NCBI GenBank assembly: GCA_030533445.1
Contig: CM060064.1
Coordinates: 40,145,787-40,209,786 of the forward strand
Reading direction: 5' to 3'
Length of the DNA stretch: 64,000 nt
Source of the DNA: Cyprinodon diabolis
Taxonomy: Eukaryota; Chordata; Actinopteri; Cyprinodontiformes; Cyprinodontidae
Shown here: piece after piece, positions 56,063-61,709 of the stretch
Layout of the letters: each line of letters opens with the position of its first letter
How positions within the stretch are numbered: position 1 is the stretch's first letter
Program-made: the position numbers and the translations under genes
Notes under the pieces: model-generated
Told to the model about the DNA's origin: nothing
The model's database searches: none
What the model saw: only the letters and a program-made list of their open reading frames with translations

Positions 56063-56343
56063 TATATATATATGTGTGTTTGTGTGTGTGTATGTATAAT
56101 ATATTAATATACGGTATATTGATATCAATATGAGCTTTATTATATGAAGTTGAACATTTCCATACCAGCATGGAAACTAATAATAATTGACGGTTATTTA
56201 AATCAGAAAGAGTCTTCACCCACCTGTTGAACATACTGAGGAACTTCCTCCACACTCTGAAAGGTGGATTCATTTGGAGTGACCATCATGAACATGGCCC
56301 GCAGACCAATGGAAGCCGAACCGGACCCCACCGCTCCTGCCAT
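6188..56343 (-). CDS. agmo: agmo, alkylglycerol monooxygenase, exons 1-12 of a split gene (3' end not found)
   Basis: AGMO cleaves the ether bond of alkylglycerols and lyso-alkyl lipids using O2, non-haem iron and tetrahydrobiopterin; it is a multi-pass endoplasmic reticulum protein of the fatty acid hydroxylase superfamily. Twelve minus-strand exons (56224-56343, 41950-42080, 39597-39748, 20981-21084, 20301-20396, 17570-17636, 17382-17447, 16552-16631, 16038-16172, 12993-13109, 7691-7773, 6188-6293) total 1,257 nt and join in phase to 419 codons without a stop. All eleven introns are GT-AG. The histidine boxes are H130-x3-H134, H143-x2-H146-H147 and H219-x2-H222-H223. Hydrophobic segments lie near residues 41-60, 110-128, 170-195, 335-350, 357-380 and 394-403. 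Human AGMO is 445 residues and aligns exon for exon, with about 24 C-terminal residues unaccounted for. Identification rests on my recall of the human protein, not a database search. Confidence in the identity is very high; the last exon is absent or unrecognised here. Confidence 0.96.
6294..7690 (-). other. agmo: agmo intron 11
   Basis: The intron is 1,397 bp. It holds a tRNA-derived SINE copy at 6508-6735 and A-rich simple sequence at 7590-7660; nothing else was recognised. Confidence 0.85.
6508..6735 (+). repeat. tRNA-derived SINE-like repeat, copy with head
   Basis: The left end has a Pol III B-box-like GGTTCAAATCC after a degenerate tRNA-like head (gcaatgttgccttccagc). It runs into TTTGCATGTTCT and later TTAGCTTAATTGGTGACTCT, the body of a dispersed fish repeat. 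A second copy without the head is at 28440-28727. The tRNA head is decayed, so this is not a tRNA gene. Confidence 0.65.
7691..7773 (-). CDS. agmo: agmo exon 11 (residues 357-383 and part of 384)
   Basis: The exon encodes [18 protein letters not shown] then TSLGFIIEQ, matching the human membrane segment LSQVTLLLRVCFIILTLTSI. It ends two bases into an Arg codon. Acceptor GTCCTAG, donor AAAG|GTTTGT. Confidence 0.92.
9455..9665 (+). repeat. dispersed fish repeat (SINE or LINE tail), family not named
   Basis: The block reads tccctttattgtccag, ggggagcagtgggctgcc, taagggtattgctcaggg and gatcgaactgtg in order. I recognise this as a high-copy teleost repeat but cannot assign its family securely. Confidence 0.5.
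9718..9990 (+). repeat. dispersed fish repeat (SINE-like), family not named
   Basis: The ordered motifs cttgggaaaaacaccact, ggcggtcagagggc, ggctacaacgcag, gtgtgtgaatttgtgtg and gcacaatacagcccattta match a common teleost repeat in which the end normally resembles 'cgctatataaatacagcc'. The copy is diverged. Confidence 0.5.
11725..12916. mobile_element. hAT-type element with CAGGG ends and 5-bp target duplication, copy 1 (1,192 bp)
   Basis: The ends are CAGGGCTCGATGTTAACC on the left and, as reverse complement of the right end, CAGGGGTTGACGTTAAGG. They are flanked exactly by ATGAG (11720-11724 and 12917-12921). Sub-terminal GGGCAAG/CTTGCCC motifs recur at both ends. No transposase was recognised inside; it is probably non-autonomous. 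A shorter relative at 44349-44737 has the same ends and also a 5-bp duplication. Confidence 0.75.
12993..13109 (-). CDS. agmo: agmo exon 10 (residues 318-356)
   Basis: The 39-codon exon starts [12 protein letters not shown], matching human VTGKEVPF, and carries a membrane segment [14 protein letters not shown]. Acceptor TGGTCAG, donor ATG|GTAGGT, phase 0. Confidence 0.93.
14120..14300 (+). repeat. L2-type LINE 3' tail, diverged copy
   Basis: The copy shares ccactgtc-ctacaagcatgctt, agtcaatgagtcgatgcaatca and agaaaactttgaa, and ends aaactaaattgaattgg, like the better copy at 19572-20290. Confidence 0.65.
14668..14870 (+). mobile_element. Tc1/mariner-like element, left end only
   Basis: The sequence starts after TA with CACTCAATAAAAATATAAAC and continues with tccctcaaatattgttcaca, gagcagttctcctttgct and aatccatcccacctcacagg. 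I recognise this order from a very widespread vertebrate DNA transposon. The right end is not present; family name is uncertain. Confidence 0.55.
16038..16172 (-). CDS. agmo: agmo exon 9 (residues 273-317)
   Basis: The 45-codon exon includes [15 protein letters not shown], equivalent to the human FKGPGWGPGKPRLG, a cytosolic loop motif. The N-terminal half ([15 protein letters not shown]) is more diverged. Acceptor CTTTCAG, donor AAG|GTTTGC, phase 0. Confidence 0.92.
16552..16631 (-). CDS. agmo: agmo exon 8 (residues 246-272)
   Basis: The exon encodes [18 protein letters not shown] and TFEILHVQ, matching human TFEAENEKVVYGLTHPIN and TFEPIKVQ. Acceptor TTCTCAG, donor CAG|GTTAGT, phase 0. Confidence 0.94.
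16795..17165. repeat. possible degraded element with TGTCAGG / CCCTGACC ends
   Basis: The left edge reads tgtcaggttgtgtgg and the right edge aaaaccctgacca, which are partly complementary. The A-rich interior resembles other fish repeats, but no target duplication is clear. Confidence 0.3.
17382..17447 (-). CDS. agmo: agmo exon 7 (residues 224-245)
   Basis: The 66-bp exon encodes [18 protein letters not shown], matching the human [18 protein letters not shown]. It starts by completing Gly224 and ends with one base of Gly246. Acceptor AACAG, donor GTAAGA. The intron separating it from exon 6 is only 122 bp. Confidence 0.95.
17570..17636 (-). CDS. agmo: agmo exon 6 (residues 202-223, third histidine box)
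   Basis: The 67-bp exon encodes [18 protein letters not shown] plus one base of a Gly codon. H219-x2-H222-H223 is the third histidine box, needed to hold the di-iron site in this superfamily. Acceptor CTGTAG, donor GTGAGT. Confidence 0.94.
17985..18140 (+). repeat. L2-type LINE 3' tail fragment
   Basis: The motifs ctgttaaaagggagtttt, tctccactgtcgctacaagc, gtgagggattgccttcga, gatgcaatcaactggttt and agaaaactgaattgaat are shared almost exactly with 20065-20180. Confidence 0.75.
19572..20290 (+). repeat. L2-type LINE, 3' end with ORF C terminus and 3' UTR
   Basis: The plus strand encodes [20 protein letters not shown] followed by LKTFF and a stop near 19655, the usual C terminus of an L2-clade reverse transcriptase. 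The long 3' UTR includes gttaaaagggagcttttctc and ends gcgctatataaataaattga with a TGAAT-type tail. The 5' part is missing, as usual for LINE insertions. The tail stops about ten bases from the exon 5 splice donor. Confidence 0.82.
20301..20396 (-). CDS. agmo: agmo exon 5 (residues 170-201)
   Basis: The exon is 32 codons including [18 protein letters not shown] and WIHTE, very close to the human segment. It holds a membrane segment and conserved His187 and His199. The donor is GAG|GTAACT. A LINE 3' end begins only about ten bases into the following intron. Confidence 0.95.
20397..20980 (-). other. agmo: agmo intron 4
   Basis: The intron is 584 bp. No repeat or coding signal was recognised. 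Confidence 0.85.
20981..21084 (-). CDS. agmo: agmo exon 4 (residues 135-169, second histidine box)
   Basis: The exon encodes [18 protein letters not shown] followed by LTTALRQS, containing the second histidine box H143-x2-H146-H147 and the conserved SSE-YN motif. It follows a T-rich acceptor (TTTTTTTAG) and ends in phase 0 with donor TGG|GTAAGA. Confidence 0.95.
28440..28727 (+). repeat. SINE-like repeat body, second copy, without tRNA head
   Basis: The motifs gtttgcatgttctccctgtg, tctccgggtactccggtttc, gactgttaggttaactggct, ctgccctgtgatggagtgg, aacctgtccagggtatacc and aaaatggatgga follow in order. This is a very common teleost repeat; its tail resembles RTE/Rex3-type ends. The first part equals that of 6508-6735. 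Confidence 0.75.
33059..33267. mobile_element. MITE with ~50-bp terminal inverted repeats, GTAC flanks
   Basis: The left 53 bases (TAGTGGTCTTTAAACTTCAC...) are the near-exact reverse complement of the right 53 (...GTGAAGTTTAAAGACTACTG). The element is 209 bp. Both sides are flanked by GTAC (33055-33058, 33268-33271). The interior has no coding capacity. I cannot assign the superfamily. Confidence 0.75.
33875..34253 (+). pseudogene. RTE/Rex3-like LINE, 3' end of ORF
   Basis: Plus-strand frames encode [20 protein letters not shown], then after stops [20 protein letters not shown] and [15 protein letters not shown], and the DNA ends tttaagcggcagaagatga. This matches the abundant fish LINE tail whose protein ends in a TRWRDYVSRLAWERLG-like block. 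It is interrupted by stops. The clade name is from memory. Confidence 0.7.
35430..35700. promoter_or_regulatory. candidate conserved non-coding element in intron 3
   Basis: The patch is clearly GC-richer than the flanking DNA, carries no repeat signature and no reading frame with coding character, and contains homeodomain-like TAAT sites (tgattaatgg, ccattagtgg) and E-box-like cagctg. Such patches in large vertebrate introns are often enhancers. Conservation cannot be tested here, so this is inference. Confidence 0.25.
36150..36179 (+). repeat. (GT)n microsatellite
   Basis: About 15 uninterrupted GT units in agmo intron 3. Confidence 0.97.
38735..38774. repeat. perfect 17-bp inverted repeat with 6-nt loop
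   Basis: TATTGGTTCAAATTTTG (38735-38751) is followed by loop AGAGAG and then its exact reverse complement (38758-38774). On either strand it would form a stable hairpin. No transposon was recognised around it. Confidence 0.95.
39597..39748 (-). CDS. agmo: agmo exon 3 (residues 84-134, first histidine box)
   Basis: This exon encodes the stretch ending in [18 protein letters not shown] and then [10 protein letters not shown], i.e. the first histidine box H130-x3-H134. It is the best-conserved exon by eye. The acceptor is TTGCCCAG. The donor GGTACC is weaker than the others, but the split Glu codon (G|AG) joins cleanly to exon 4. Confidence 0.95.
39749..41949 (-). other. agmo: agmo intron 2
   Basis: The intron is 2,201 bp. 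It holds a hAT element (40195-41015) and an AT repeat at 41646-41662; nothing else was recognised. Confidence 0.85.
40195..41015. mobile_element. hAT non-autonomous element, TAGGGCTGCAAC ends, perfect 8-bp target duplication
   Basis: The left end reads TAGGGCTGCAACTAACGATT and the right end TTGCAGCCCTA. GTTTTGAC flanks both sides (40187-40194, 41016-41023), the 8-bp duplication of hAT transposons. Cgattaatcgat palindromes fill the left sub-terminal part. No transposase is encoded in its 821 bp. Confidence 0.9.
41950..42080 (-). CDS. agmo: agmo exon 2 (residues 41-83 and part of 84)
   Basis: After an acceptor reading GCGCAG the exon encodes [15 protein letters not shown], a first membrane segment, then [13 protein letters not shown]. 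Both blocks match human AGMO closely. The donor is GTAAGT, and the exon ends two bases into a Leu codon completed by exon 3. Confidence 0.93.
42441..43688 (+). mobile_element. Tc1-like DD34E transposon, copy 1, apparently complete
   Basis: The element is 1,248 bp and is flanked by TA on both sides (42439-42440 and 43689-43690). Its terminal inverted repeats are perfect for 29 bp, beginning CACTATATTGCCAAAAG and ending inward at CTCACC. Short simple repeats rather than the long repeats of Sleeping Beauty-type elements are seen. It lies in agmo intron 1, 361 bp upstream of exon 2, antisense to agmo. Copy 2 at 56612-57859 has the same length. Confidence 0.97.
42575..43606 (+). CDS. Tc1-family transposase (343 aa, intact)
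   Basis: Tc1/mariner transposase, which cuts and pastes the element at TA sites. I chose the start [13 protein letters not shown] because Tc1 proteins are about 340 residues and usually begin there; the frame is open upstream to 42461. Residues ~5-110 form the paired-like helix-turn-helix DNA-binding region, with an AT-hook-like GRPR at 59-62. The catalytic triad is D154 (WSDES), D245 (QHDCAP) and E280 ([10 protein letters not shown]). D245 and E280 have 34 residues between them, so DD34E. A glycine-rich box ([11 protein letters not shown]) lies at 189-199. No stop or frameshift interrupts it, so it may encode an active enzyme; activity is inference. Confidence 0.96.
   Translation: MGRSQELSEFQRGTVIGCHLCNKSSREISSLLNIPQSTVSCIIRKWKCLGTTATQPRSGRPRKLTERGQRMLKRIVRRGRQLSAESITTDLQTSCGLQISSRTVRRELHGMGFHGRAAASKPYITKCNAKRRMRWCKARRHWTLEQWRRVLWSDESRFSIWQSDGRVWVWRLPGERYLSDCIVPSVKFGGGGIMVWGCFSGAGLGPLVPVKGTLNASAYQDILDNSMLPTLWEQFGAGPFLFQHDCAPVHKARSIKTWMTESGVDELDWPAQSPDLNPIEHLWDELERRLRARPSRPTSVCDLTNALLEEWSKIPINTLLNLVDSLPRRVEAVLAAKGGPTSY
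44349..44737. mobile_element. hAT-type element with CAGGG ends and 5-bp target duplication, copy 2 (389 bp)
   Basis: The element has the same termini as 11725-12916 (left CAGGGCTCGATGTTAACC, right TTAACGTCAACCCCTG) and is flanked exactly by AATGG (44344-44348, 44738-44742). It matches the left ~70 and right ~330 bases of copy 1 and lacks its middle, so it is an internally deleted relative. Confidence 0.75.
49500..49720 (+). repeat. possible degraded CR1-like LINE fragment
   Basis: Frames give [11 protein letters not shown] and [20 protein letters not shown], resembling the LF-LLPSGRR region of CR1-type reverse transcriptases. It includes a triplicated 10-mer atctaacagg (49552-49581). Weakly supported. 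Confidence 0.3.
53150..54067. mobile_element. hAT element (TAGGGCTGCAAC ends) interrupted by a LINE
   Basis: The left end is TAGGGCTGCAACTAATGATT and the right end TTTCAGCCCTA. The flanks atcaacac and atcacctc match at 6 of 8 bases, a decayed target duplication. It is the same group as 40195-41015. A LINE at 53201-53736 lies inside it. Confidence 0.8.
53201..53736 (+). pseudogene. L1-type LINE, 5'-truncated 3' end nested in a hAT element
   Basis: The plus strand encodes [20 protein letters not shown] and LWDGV at its start, the C-terminal zinc-finger-like region of L1-group ORF2 proteins, then [16 protein letters not shown] and a C-terminal end near 53490. The 3' end is A-rich (aataaaaactttaattac) and runs into an AT repeat. 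It is bounded by TAGATTATT (53192-53200) and TAGATTCTT (53737-53745), a probable target duplication inside the hAT sequence. Confidence 0.78.
54735..55465. mobile_element. hAT element with CAAYGGCGTAAC ends and 8-bp target duplication
   Basis: The left end CAACGGCGTAACCATCG and the reverse complement of the right end, CAATGGCGTAACGACAC, form imperfect terminal repeats. ATGGCACA (54727-54734) and ATGGTACA (55466-55473) flank it, an 8-bp duplication with one mismatch. The 731-bp element is far shorter than an autonomous hAT. Confidence 0.78.
55191..55466 (+). pseudogene. N-terminal fragment of a ZMYM1-like hAT transposase
   Basis: The open frame reads [20 protein letters not shown], then [14 protein letters not shown] and an acidic/proline segment. 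The KLSG-x-(Q)-(I/K)RK ... LPKI..FF pattern is typical of the N terminus of 'zinc finger MYM-type 1-like' hAT proteins in fish. The frame ends at the right terminus of the element, so the zinc-finger and catalytic parts are deleted. Confidence 0.6.
55953..55974 (+). repeat. (GATG)n tetranucleotide repeat
   Basis: About five units of GATG in intron 1. Confidence 0.95.
56009..56092 (+). repeat. compound (TA)n(TG)n microsatellite close to exon 1
   Basis: About 26 TA units, one interrupting G, more AT, then TG-rich sequence. It ends 131 bp from the exon 1 donor, inside intron 1. Confidence 0.95.
56224..56343 (-). CDS. agmo: agmo exon 1 (coding part, residues 1-40)
   Basis: The ATG is at 56343-56341. 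An in-frame TAA nine codons upstream (56370-56368) makes it the first in-frame start. The peptide begins [17 protein letters not shown] and ends [10 protein letters not shown], matching the human EEVPDYVKK just before the exon 1/2 junction. The first ~16 residues are unlike human, as expected for this variable N terminus. A later Met at residue 17 is an alternative start. The donor is CAG|GTGGGT, phase 0. Confidence 0.88.
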
Positions 56344-56611
56344 CACCGGGATCCTGCAGAGACTGCGTTACCTGTGCAGGTGTTTTAACGAGCGAAGACC
56401 CTGCTGCGCAAAGAGCGTTATAACTTTTCCCCTTAAAGTAGCCTATTTGCTCTTTGTTTTCATTAACTTCTACAGGGAAAACAAACAACAAAAGTGGGTC
56501 AGCTGTGAAACGGACCCTAACCAGCTGCTGACCAAAGTTCGACGAAACAGGAAATGAGTCACCGTGACGGTTTAAAGGGTCCACTGGCTCCTGCCTCTCT
56601 GTCTAGACCTA
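56344..56611 (-). promoter_or_regulatory. agmo: agmo 5' untranslated region and putative proximal promoter
   Basis: This 268-bp stretch separates the agmo ATG from the Tc1 insertion to its right. It is relatively GC-rich near the start codon. I see no clear TATA box and the transcription start cannot be fixed by eye. A sequence CAG|GTAACG just upstream of the in-frame stop could be a 5'UTR splice donor or chance. Confidence 0.4.
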
Positions 56612-57859
56612 CACTATATTGCCAAAAGTATTTGCTCACCCATCCAAATTATTGGAATCAGGTGTTCCAATCACTTCCATGGCCACAGGTGTATAAATTC
56701 AAGCACCTAGGCATGCAGACTGTTTTTACAAACATTTGTGAAAGAATGGGTCGCTCTCAGGAGCTCAGTGAATTCCAGCGTGGAACTGTGATAGGATGCC
56801 ACCTGTGCAACAAATCCAGTCGTGAAATTTCCTCGCTCCTAAATATTCCACAGTCAACTGTCAGCTGTATTATAAGAAAATGGAAGTGTTTGGGAACGAC
56901 AGCAACTCAGCCACGAAGTGGTAGGCCACGTAAACTGACGGAGCGGGGTCAGCGGATGCTGAAGCGCATAGTGCGAAGAGGTCGCCAACTTTCTGCAGAG
57001 TCAATCACTACAGACCTCCAAACTTCATGTGGCCTTCAGATTAGCTCAAGAACAGTGCGCAGAGAGCTTCATGGAATGGGTTTCCATGGTCGAGCAGCTG
57101 CATCCAAGCCATACATAACCAAGTGCAATGCAAAGCGTCGGATGCGGTGGTGTAAAGCACGCCGCCACTGGACTCTAGAGCAGTGGAGACGCGTTCTCTG
57201 GAGTGACGAATCGCGCTTCTCCATCTGGCAATCTGATGGACGGGTCTGGGTTTGGCGGTTGCCAGGAGAACGGTACTTGTCTGACTGCATTGTGCCAAGT
57301 GTAAAGTTTGGTGGAGGGGGGATTATGGTGTGGGGTTGTTTTTCAGGAGCTGGGCTTGGCCCCTTAGTTCCAGTGAAAGGAACTCTGAATGCTTCAGCAT
57401 ACCAAGACATTTTGGACAATTCCATGCTCCCAACTTTGTGGGAACAGTTTGGAGCTGGCCCCTTCCTCTTCCAACATGACTGTGCACCAGTGCACAAAGC
57501 AAGGTCCATAAAGACATGGATGACAGAGTCTGGTGTGGATGAACTTGACTGGCCTGCACAGAGTCCTGACCTCAACCCGATAGAACACCTTTGGGATGAA
57601 TTAGAGCGGAGACTGAGAGCCAGGCCTTCTCGTCCAACATCAGTGTGCGACCTCACAAATGCGCTTCTGGAAGAATGGTCAAAAATTCCCATAAACACAC
57701 TCCTAAACCTTGTGGACAGCCTTCCCAGAAGAGTTGAAGCTGTTCTAGCTGCAAAGGGTGGACCGACGTCATATTGAACCCTATGGATTAGGAACGGGAT
57801 GTCACTTAAGCTCATATGTGAGTCAAGGCAGGTGAGCAAATACTTTTGGCAATATAGTG
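56612..57859 (+). mobile_element. Tc1-like DD34E transposon, copy 2, apparently complete
   Basis: The element is 1,248 bp with flanking TA (56610-56611 and 57860-57861) and the same 29-bp terminal repeats as copy 1. Its long reading frames on both strands translate identically to those of copy 1, so the two are near-identical at the nucleotide level. It sits immediately upstream of agmo exon 1, antisense to agmo, 269 bp from the start codon. Confidence 0.97.
56746..57777 (+). CDS. Tc1-family transposase (343 aa, intact), second copy
   Basis: The protein is identical to the one at 42575-43606, including D154, D245 and E280 (DD34E), the GRPR motif and the glycine-rich box. The open frame runs upstream past the terminal repeat into flanking DNA to 56554, but MGRSQ is the family start. 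The absence of any difference between the copies argues for recent transposition or gene conversion. Confidence 0.96.
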   Translation: MGRSQELSEFQRGTVIGCHLCNKSSREISSLLNIPQSTVSCIIRKWKCLGTTATQPRSGRPRKLTERGQRMLKRIVRRGRQLSAESITTDLQTSCGLQISSRTVRRELHGMGFHGRAAASKPYITKCNAKRRMRWCKARRHWTLEQWRRVLWSDESRFSIWQSDGRVWVWRLPGERYLSDCIVPSVKFGGGGIMVWGCFSGAGLGPLVPVKGTLNASAYQDILDNSMLPTLWEQFGAGPFLFQHDCAPVHKARSIKTWMTESGVDELDWPAQSPDLNPIEHLWDELERRLRARPSRPTSVCDLTNALLEEWSKIPINTLLNLVDSLPRRVEAVLAAKGGPTSY

Positions 57860-57861
57860 TA

Positions 57862-58242
57862 CTTATAAACCCAGGGCTCACTCTACCTTTGGACGTAAGG
57901 GTTCTTTATGAATCGCGCTCCTTGTCAAGTTTCTCGCGAGATTCCGCGGTACACAAAGCTCTGTCTGGAGTTTATCTCTGGAGGGTTCATCAGCCAGAAC
58001 ATAGGGAGTCATCTGTCTGTCCACGTTGTCACATAACCATTCTTTCACGGTGGTTGGTACTTTTCACGGTTTCAAAATGTGAAACTCGTGAGAGTCACTG
58101 TCAAAATTCTGAAAAGAAAAAGTCAAAAATTGTTATGCTGATTGTTAGATTGATTTATTCATATACATTAGGCTTTTTAACTTAATAATTTCAACAGAAG
58201 AGAGAGTTATATGTGTATATATTTACATTAGTTTGTTGGGTT

Positions 58243-58306
<64 letters not shown>

Positions 58307-58363
58307 TCTTTAGTTTACTTTGTTTAACATTTGTAACAATCTATTTAAAAATATATACATTTT

Positions 58364-58423
<60 letters not shown>

Positions 58424-60410
58424 TATATACATATGTAAAGTTTTGTAAATCTAGAGCGTGTAACAAAAAAAATTTCTCTCTGGGATTATTAAAGTACGTC
58501 TGATTCTGATTCAGAATTAATTTTTTAAAGAAATAGGATTTTAAACTGGCCCATTTACAAGCGCTTTGTTCCAGGTACTCAGAGATTCACTTCCATACAG
58601 AAAGCCCATATTCTTATCTTCAGGTAACACAGAATACACGTCAGATTAAATAATACTACTTATACTTCAGCGATAGTATCTAGGTGTTACTTTATAGTAT
58701 GCCTTGTACCGTGTCCGTTGGTTGTGCTGTTCTTTTTACTCCTCTTTGCAGGTGATGAAGCAGACTGAAGATGTTTTATCATTATCTCTCTTTTATCTCC
58801 TCTTTCTTTCATCTTTTGTCCTTTTTTATTCTGTTTTTTATTTCCTGTTCTATTTACATTGGAGTGTCCTTATAATCTGTAATACCCCCTGCATAATTAT
58901 AATAAAGCAATTTATATGCATAAATCAAGCGGAACACTATGACAATAGACATTCTGCTCCACTTGTGAAAGTAAACTCTGTTGGGCTCTTTTTGGCATCA
59001 AGACAATTATTCTTATTGCCACATTGCCAGACAGGACACCGAAAAAAAAAAAAAAAAAAGATGATAATCTGTTTGATGTGTATGTGTATTGTAAACATGC
59101 ATTATTTAAGATATTCATATATAATCAAAATAAGTCGACAAAGGATTTAAAGATTAAATTATATGCTTAAAAATATAAATATAAACAGGGTTTATTTTGC
59201 ATTTATATTTGTATATTTTTTTATTTTGGGCCGTACAATACCAGATCTTGCCAACAATTGTGTTATGTTTGTTTTATTAAATCCATTTTTAGATTAAAAA
59301 AACAGCAGTTATTATAAAAAAAAAAAGAAAAAAAAATGGCCCACTTATTTATTTATTAACCATGAATACATTTGTAAGAGTCAGTACAGGACCAACTGAT
59401 TAGACTCAAGTTATGTAACCATGACGCAAATGGAGTAATGTTGCACACATACTGTATTTTTCTTCATATCAAAGTTATAATCTGATAATCCTCAAAATCT
59501 ACACCCTGTAGGCTGTAATATATTTTGGGAATGGTCTTGTTGCTGTGGAAAAAGTATTCATGGTCCTTTAACCTCTTTAATAATACTCACTTACTCACTC
59601 AAATGCTAATAATTTTGTGAGTTTTGGAATTGTTATAATAAACATGTTCATATTAACCTCCTCAATGGGCTTGTGATTTAACTCTCTTTATTCAAGTTTC
59701 CAAAATATATTTTAAAAAGTCACCATACTAGGATGTTTTTTTGTCTAGTAAGATTTAGCGCAATATTCGACGTCGGTATGTCAAAAATCCTGGTTATGGC
59801 CCTGGTTATAGGTATGACAGATCAAAAATAGCAGCAAATTATTGTAACGTCTTATAAAAATGTTGCATCATTTCATTTTTTTGCAGTTTATGATCAGAAA
59901 AATTATGGCTAATTGCTAGCAAGAATAACCACAGTCAATTTATTAGTTTTTTAATCTCTGTATAACAATAGCTGTCCTGTGAAGGCATCAGAGCTTGCAT
60001 TTGTAAACAAACAGCATTTTTAAGCCCAAGGAACATGTCAGACATGTCAGAGAGAAACATGCAAGAAAGTTTACAACAGGGTTACTTTAAAGGAAATTTT
60101 GTGTACAGGACCTAAACTTTGACCATCCTAAGGAGACCCATTCAGATTATTATCTTAAAATAAAACACAACAGTAGGGTCTTTTAGAATAGATGCTGTTG
60201 ATCATGCCACAATGCCAAGGAGTTGGTGGGTATATCCTATCTACTAAAATGACCTCTATTTGGGATTAAATGGAGGATGTACACATTATAGAGTCTGTGT
60301 GAATGGTCACTAACTAAATCAAGTCCTTGATCATGGCCCAAACAACAAACTTATTAACTAGTTTATACTTTCCTGTGCTTCACATTCTAGCAGATATTGT
60401 TTTATCCTTG
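57862..60410. other. upstream flank of agmo, AT-rich, no gene recognised
   Basis: The region contains two long AT arrays (58247-58302 and 58367-58429) and an A-run at 59043-59059. The rest is AT-rich without coding signal. 57870-58060 is less AT-rich and may be displaced agmo promoter sequence pushed outward by the Tc1 insertion. Confidence 0.7.
58247..58429 (+). repeat. paired long (AT)n arrays
   Basis: 28 TA units (58247-58302), a 64-bp spacer, then ~31 units (58367-58429) with one G interruption at 58405. Each array is self-complementary. Confidence 0.97.
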
Positions 60411-60414
60411 GCCT

Positions 60415-60655
60415 GTATTAGGAACCATTTCAACTAAATCTATAGTTGTCAACAGTCTTGCATCAATTCTTCTTGTATACCACAATGCATTTGGAATATC
60501 TTTGAAATCATTTTCATCAAATTGTGATAGCAAAGAATGCTGAGTTCTTTTATCTCATGCTAAATCTTGGACCCAAGCTTCTGTATTGGACAGAATTTTA
60601 TAAGGCTGCTTCCATAGTTCTGTGTTATGGCTATAAAGCCAGCCTGGTTTGTGTG
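60415..60655 (-). pseudogene. unrecognised minus-strand reading frame, possibly retroviral
   Basis: One minus-strand frame runs about 75 codons with a single stop, including SNTEAWVQDLA, then IPNALWYTRRIDARLLTTID. Its amino-acid composition looks like real coding sequence. It lies about 0.9 kb downstream (in the minus direction) of a retroviral-type zinc knuckle, so it may belong to the same decayed element. I do not recognise the protein. Confidence 0.35.
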
Positions 60656-61276
60656 GTGTGGACATAGATAGAAATCAGATGCACCTTCTGCAGCTTCTAA
60701 ACGCAGGCATCTGTCTCTCCACTGTGCTTCACTGGTCTTAACCAATGACAAAGGATTTACCCATGATAAGCAGTACATTCCTTACATCTGTGTAATAACA
60801 GTAACTGCTGCTAAGAACCCCCATCTATGTACATAATTTGTGTAGCCATTATAGTAATGTCTTGTTTCAGAAACTGTTTTGCACAAATTCAAAGTGTTCT
60901 ACTGTTCAACTAACAGACATTCATCCAGTGGATCTGACAATGTGCTTCTAGCATAGTGTATATAGACACAAGTATATTTTGTTGAAACGCTATTTATATG
61001 TTCCACACATTCGGCCTTCATGCCACCCTGTTTGGGAAAAATTGCTTAATTTTCCCATCAATTCCCATCCTAACAAATTAATGTGGTGAGTTGGTGACAT
61101 TAAAAAAACGTAGAACCTTGCAATGGTTTTAGTCCTACATTATCTTGAATGCAAATTTTACTTATATTGCATATAAGTCTAACTGCTTGTCTAATAATTG
61201 TTAAAACTATTCATGTTTTTGCCTTTAATGCATTTAATATCCCCCATGCTTCATACACATCTACTATTTTAATGGC

Positions 61277-61394
61277 TCCCCCATTTGCTCAAACACCTAT
61301 TCACACTCAGATGAAGAACTTCCCCTGTGGACTCTTTCTTCCTGGTCCCCCATTTGCTCAAACACCTATTCACACTCAGATGAAGAACTTCCCC
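61277..61394. repeat. 69-bp-period duplication downstream of the Gag-like fragment
   Basis: An identical 49-bp block beginning tcccccatttgctcaaacac occurs at 61277-61325 and 61346-61394. It is in frame (23 codons) on the minus strand. Confidence 0.95.
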
Positions 61395-61475
61395 TTGAAT
61401 GTTTAAATGCCAGTATGGTTTTTCTGATGTGTTTAAAAAAGAAAGGAAAATTTGCTGTAGGTCCAAGACCTCCAC

Positions 61476-61709
61476 TTAGTCCACAATTAACTGCAATTTC
61501 TTCTGGTGCACATGACTCCTGGCGTCAGTGCTGGTCACAACATTGGTGACAGGGAGGGTCACTCTGTGGGGGTCTGGACATTCTCGAGCAAAGTGGCCCT
61601 CCTTATCACAGTTGTAGCACCTATTGTGTTGTCTACGTGACCCCTTGTTTTTCCCCTGTGACCACCGGCCCCTCGCTTGAGCCCAATTATGGTCCAAACT
61701 TTGCTTCAT
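61476..61709 (-). pseudogene. retrovirus-like Gag nucleocapsid fragment (CCHC zinc knuckle)
   Basis: The minus-strand frame has a basic, glycine/arginine-rich stretch followed by a single C-x2-C-x4-H-x4-C knuckle (61578-61619), the RNA-binding motif of retroviral and LTR-retrotransposon Gag proteins. The upstream matrix/capsid part, protease and reverse transcriptase are not recognisable nearby, so this is an old, incomplete copy. It could equally come from a gypsy-type element. Confidence 0.6.

Larger units (their letters stand above)
42081..56223 (-). other. agmo: agmo intron 1 (14.1 kb)
   Basis: The intron contains Tc1 copy 1 (42441-43688), a hAT5-like element (44349-44737), a possible LINE remnant (49500-49720), a hAT with nested LINE (53150-54067), a ZMYM1-like hAT (54735-55465), a GGAT repeat (55953-55974) and an AT/GT array (56009-56092). 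44750-49490 and 49730-53140 are AT-rich with no gene recognised; 46520-46980 is a less AT-rich patch of unknown nature. Confidence 0.8.

Noticed and set aside
55926..56273. 115-codon frame through the AT/GT microsatellite
   Set aside because: It is largely Tyr-Ile dipeptides from (TA)n and does not share the agmo exon 1 frame.
58213..58503. Tyr-Ile-rich frame through AT arrays
   Set aside because: Product of dinucleotide repeat, not a gene.
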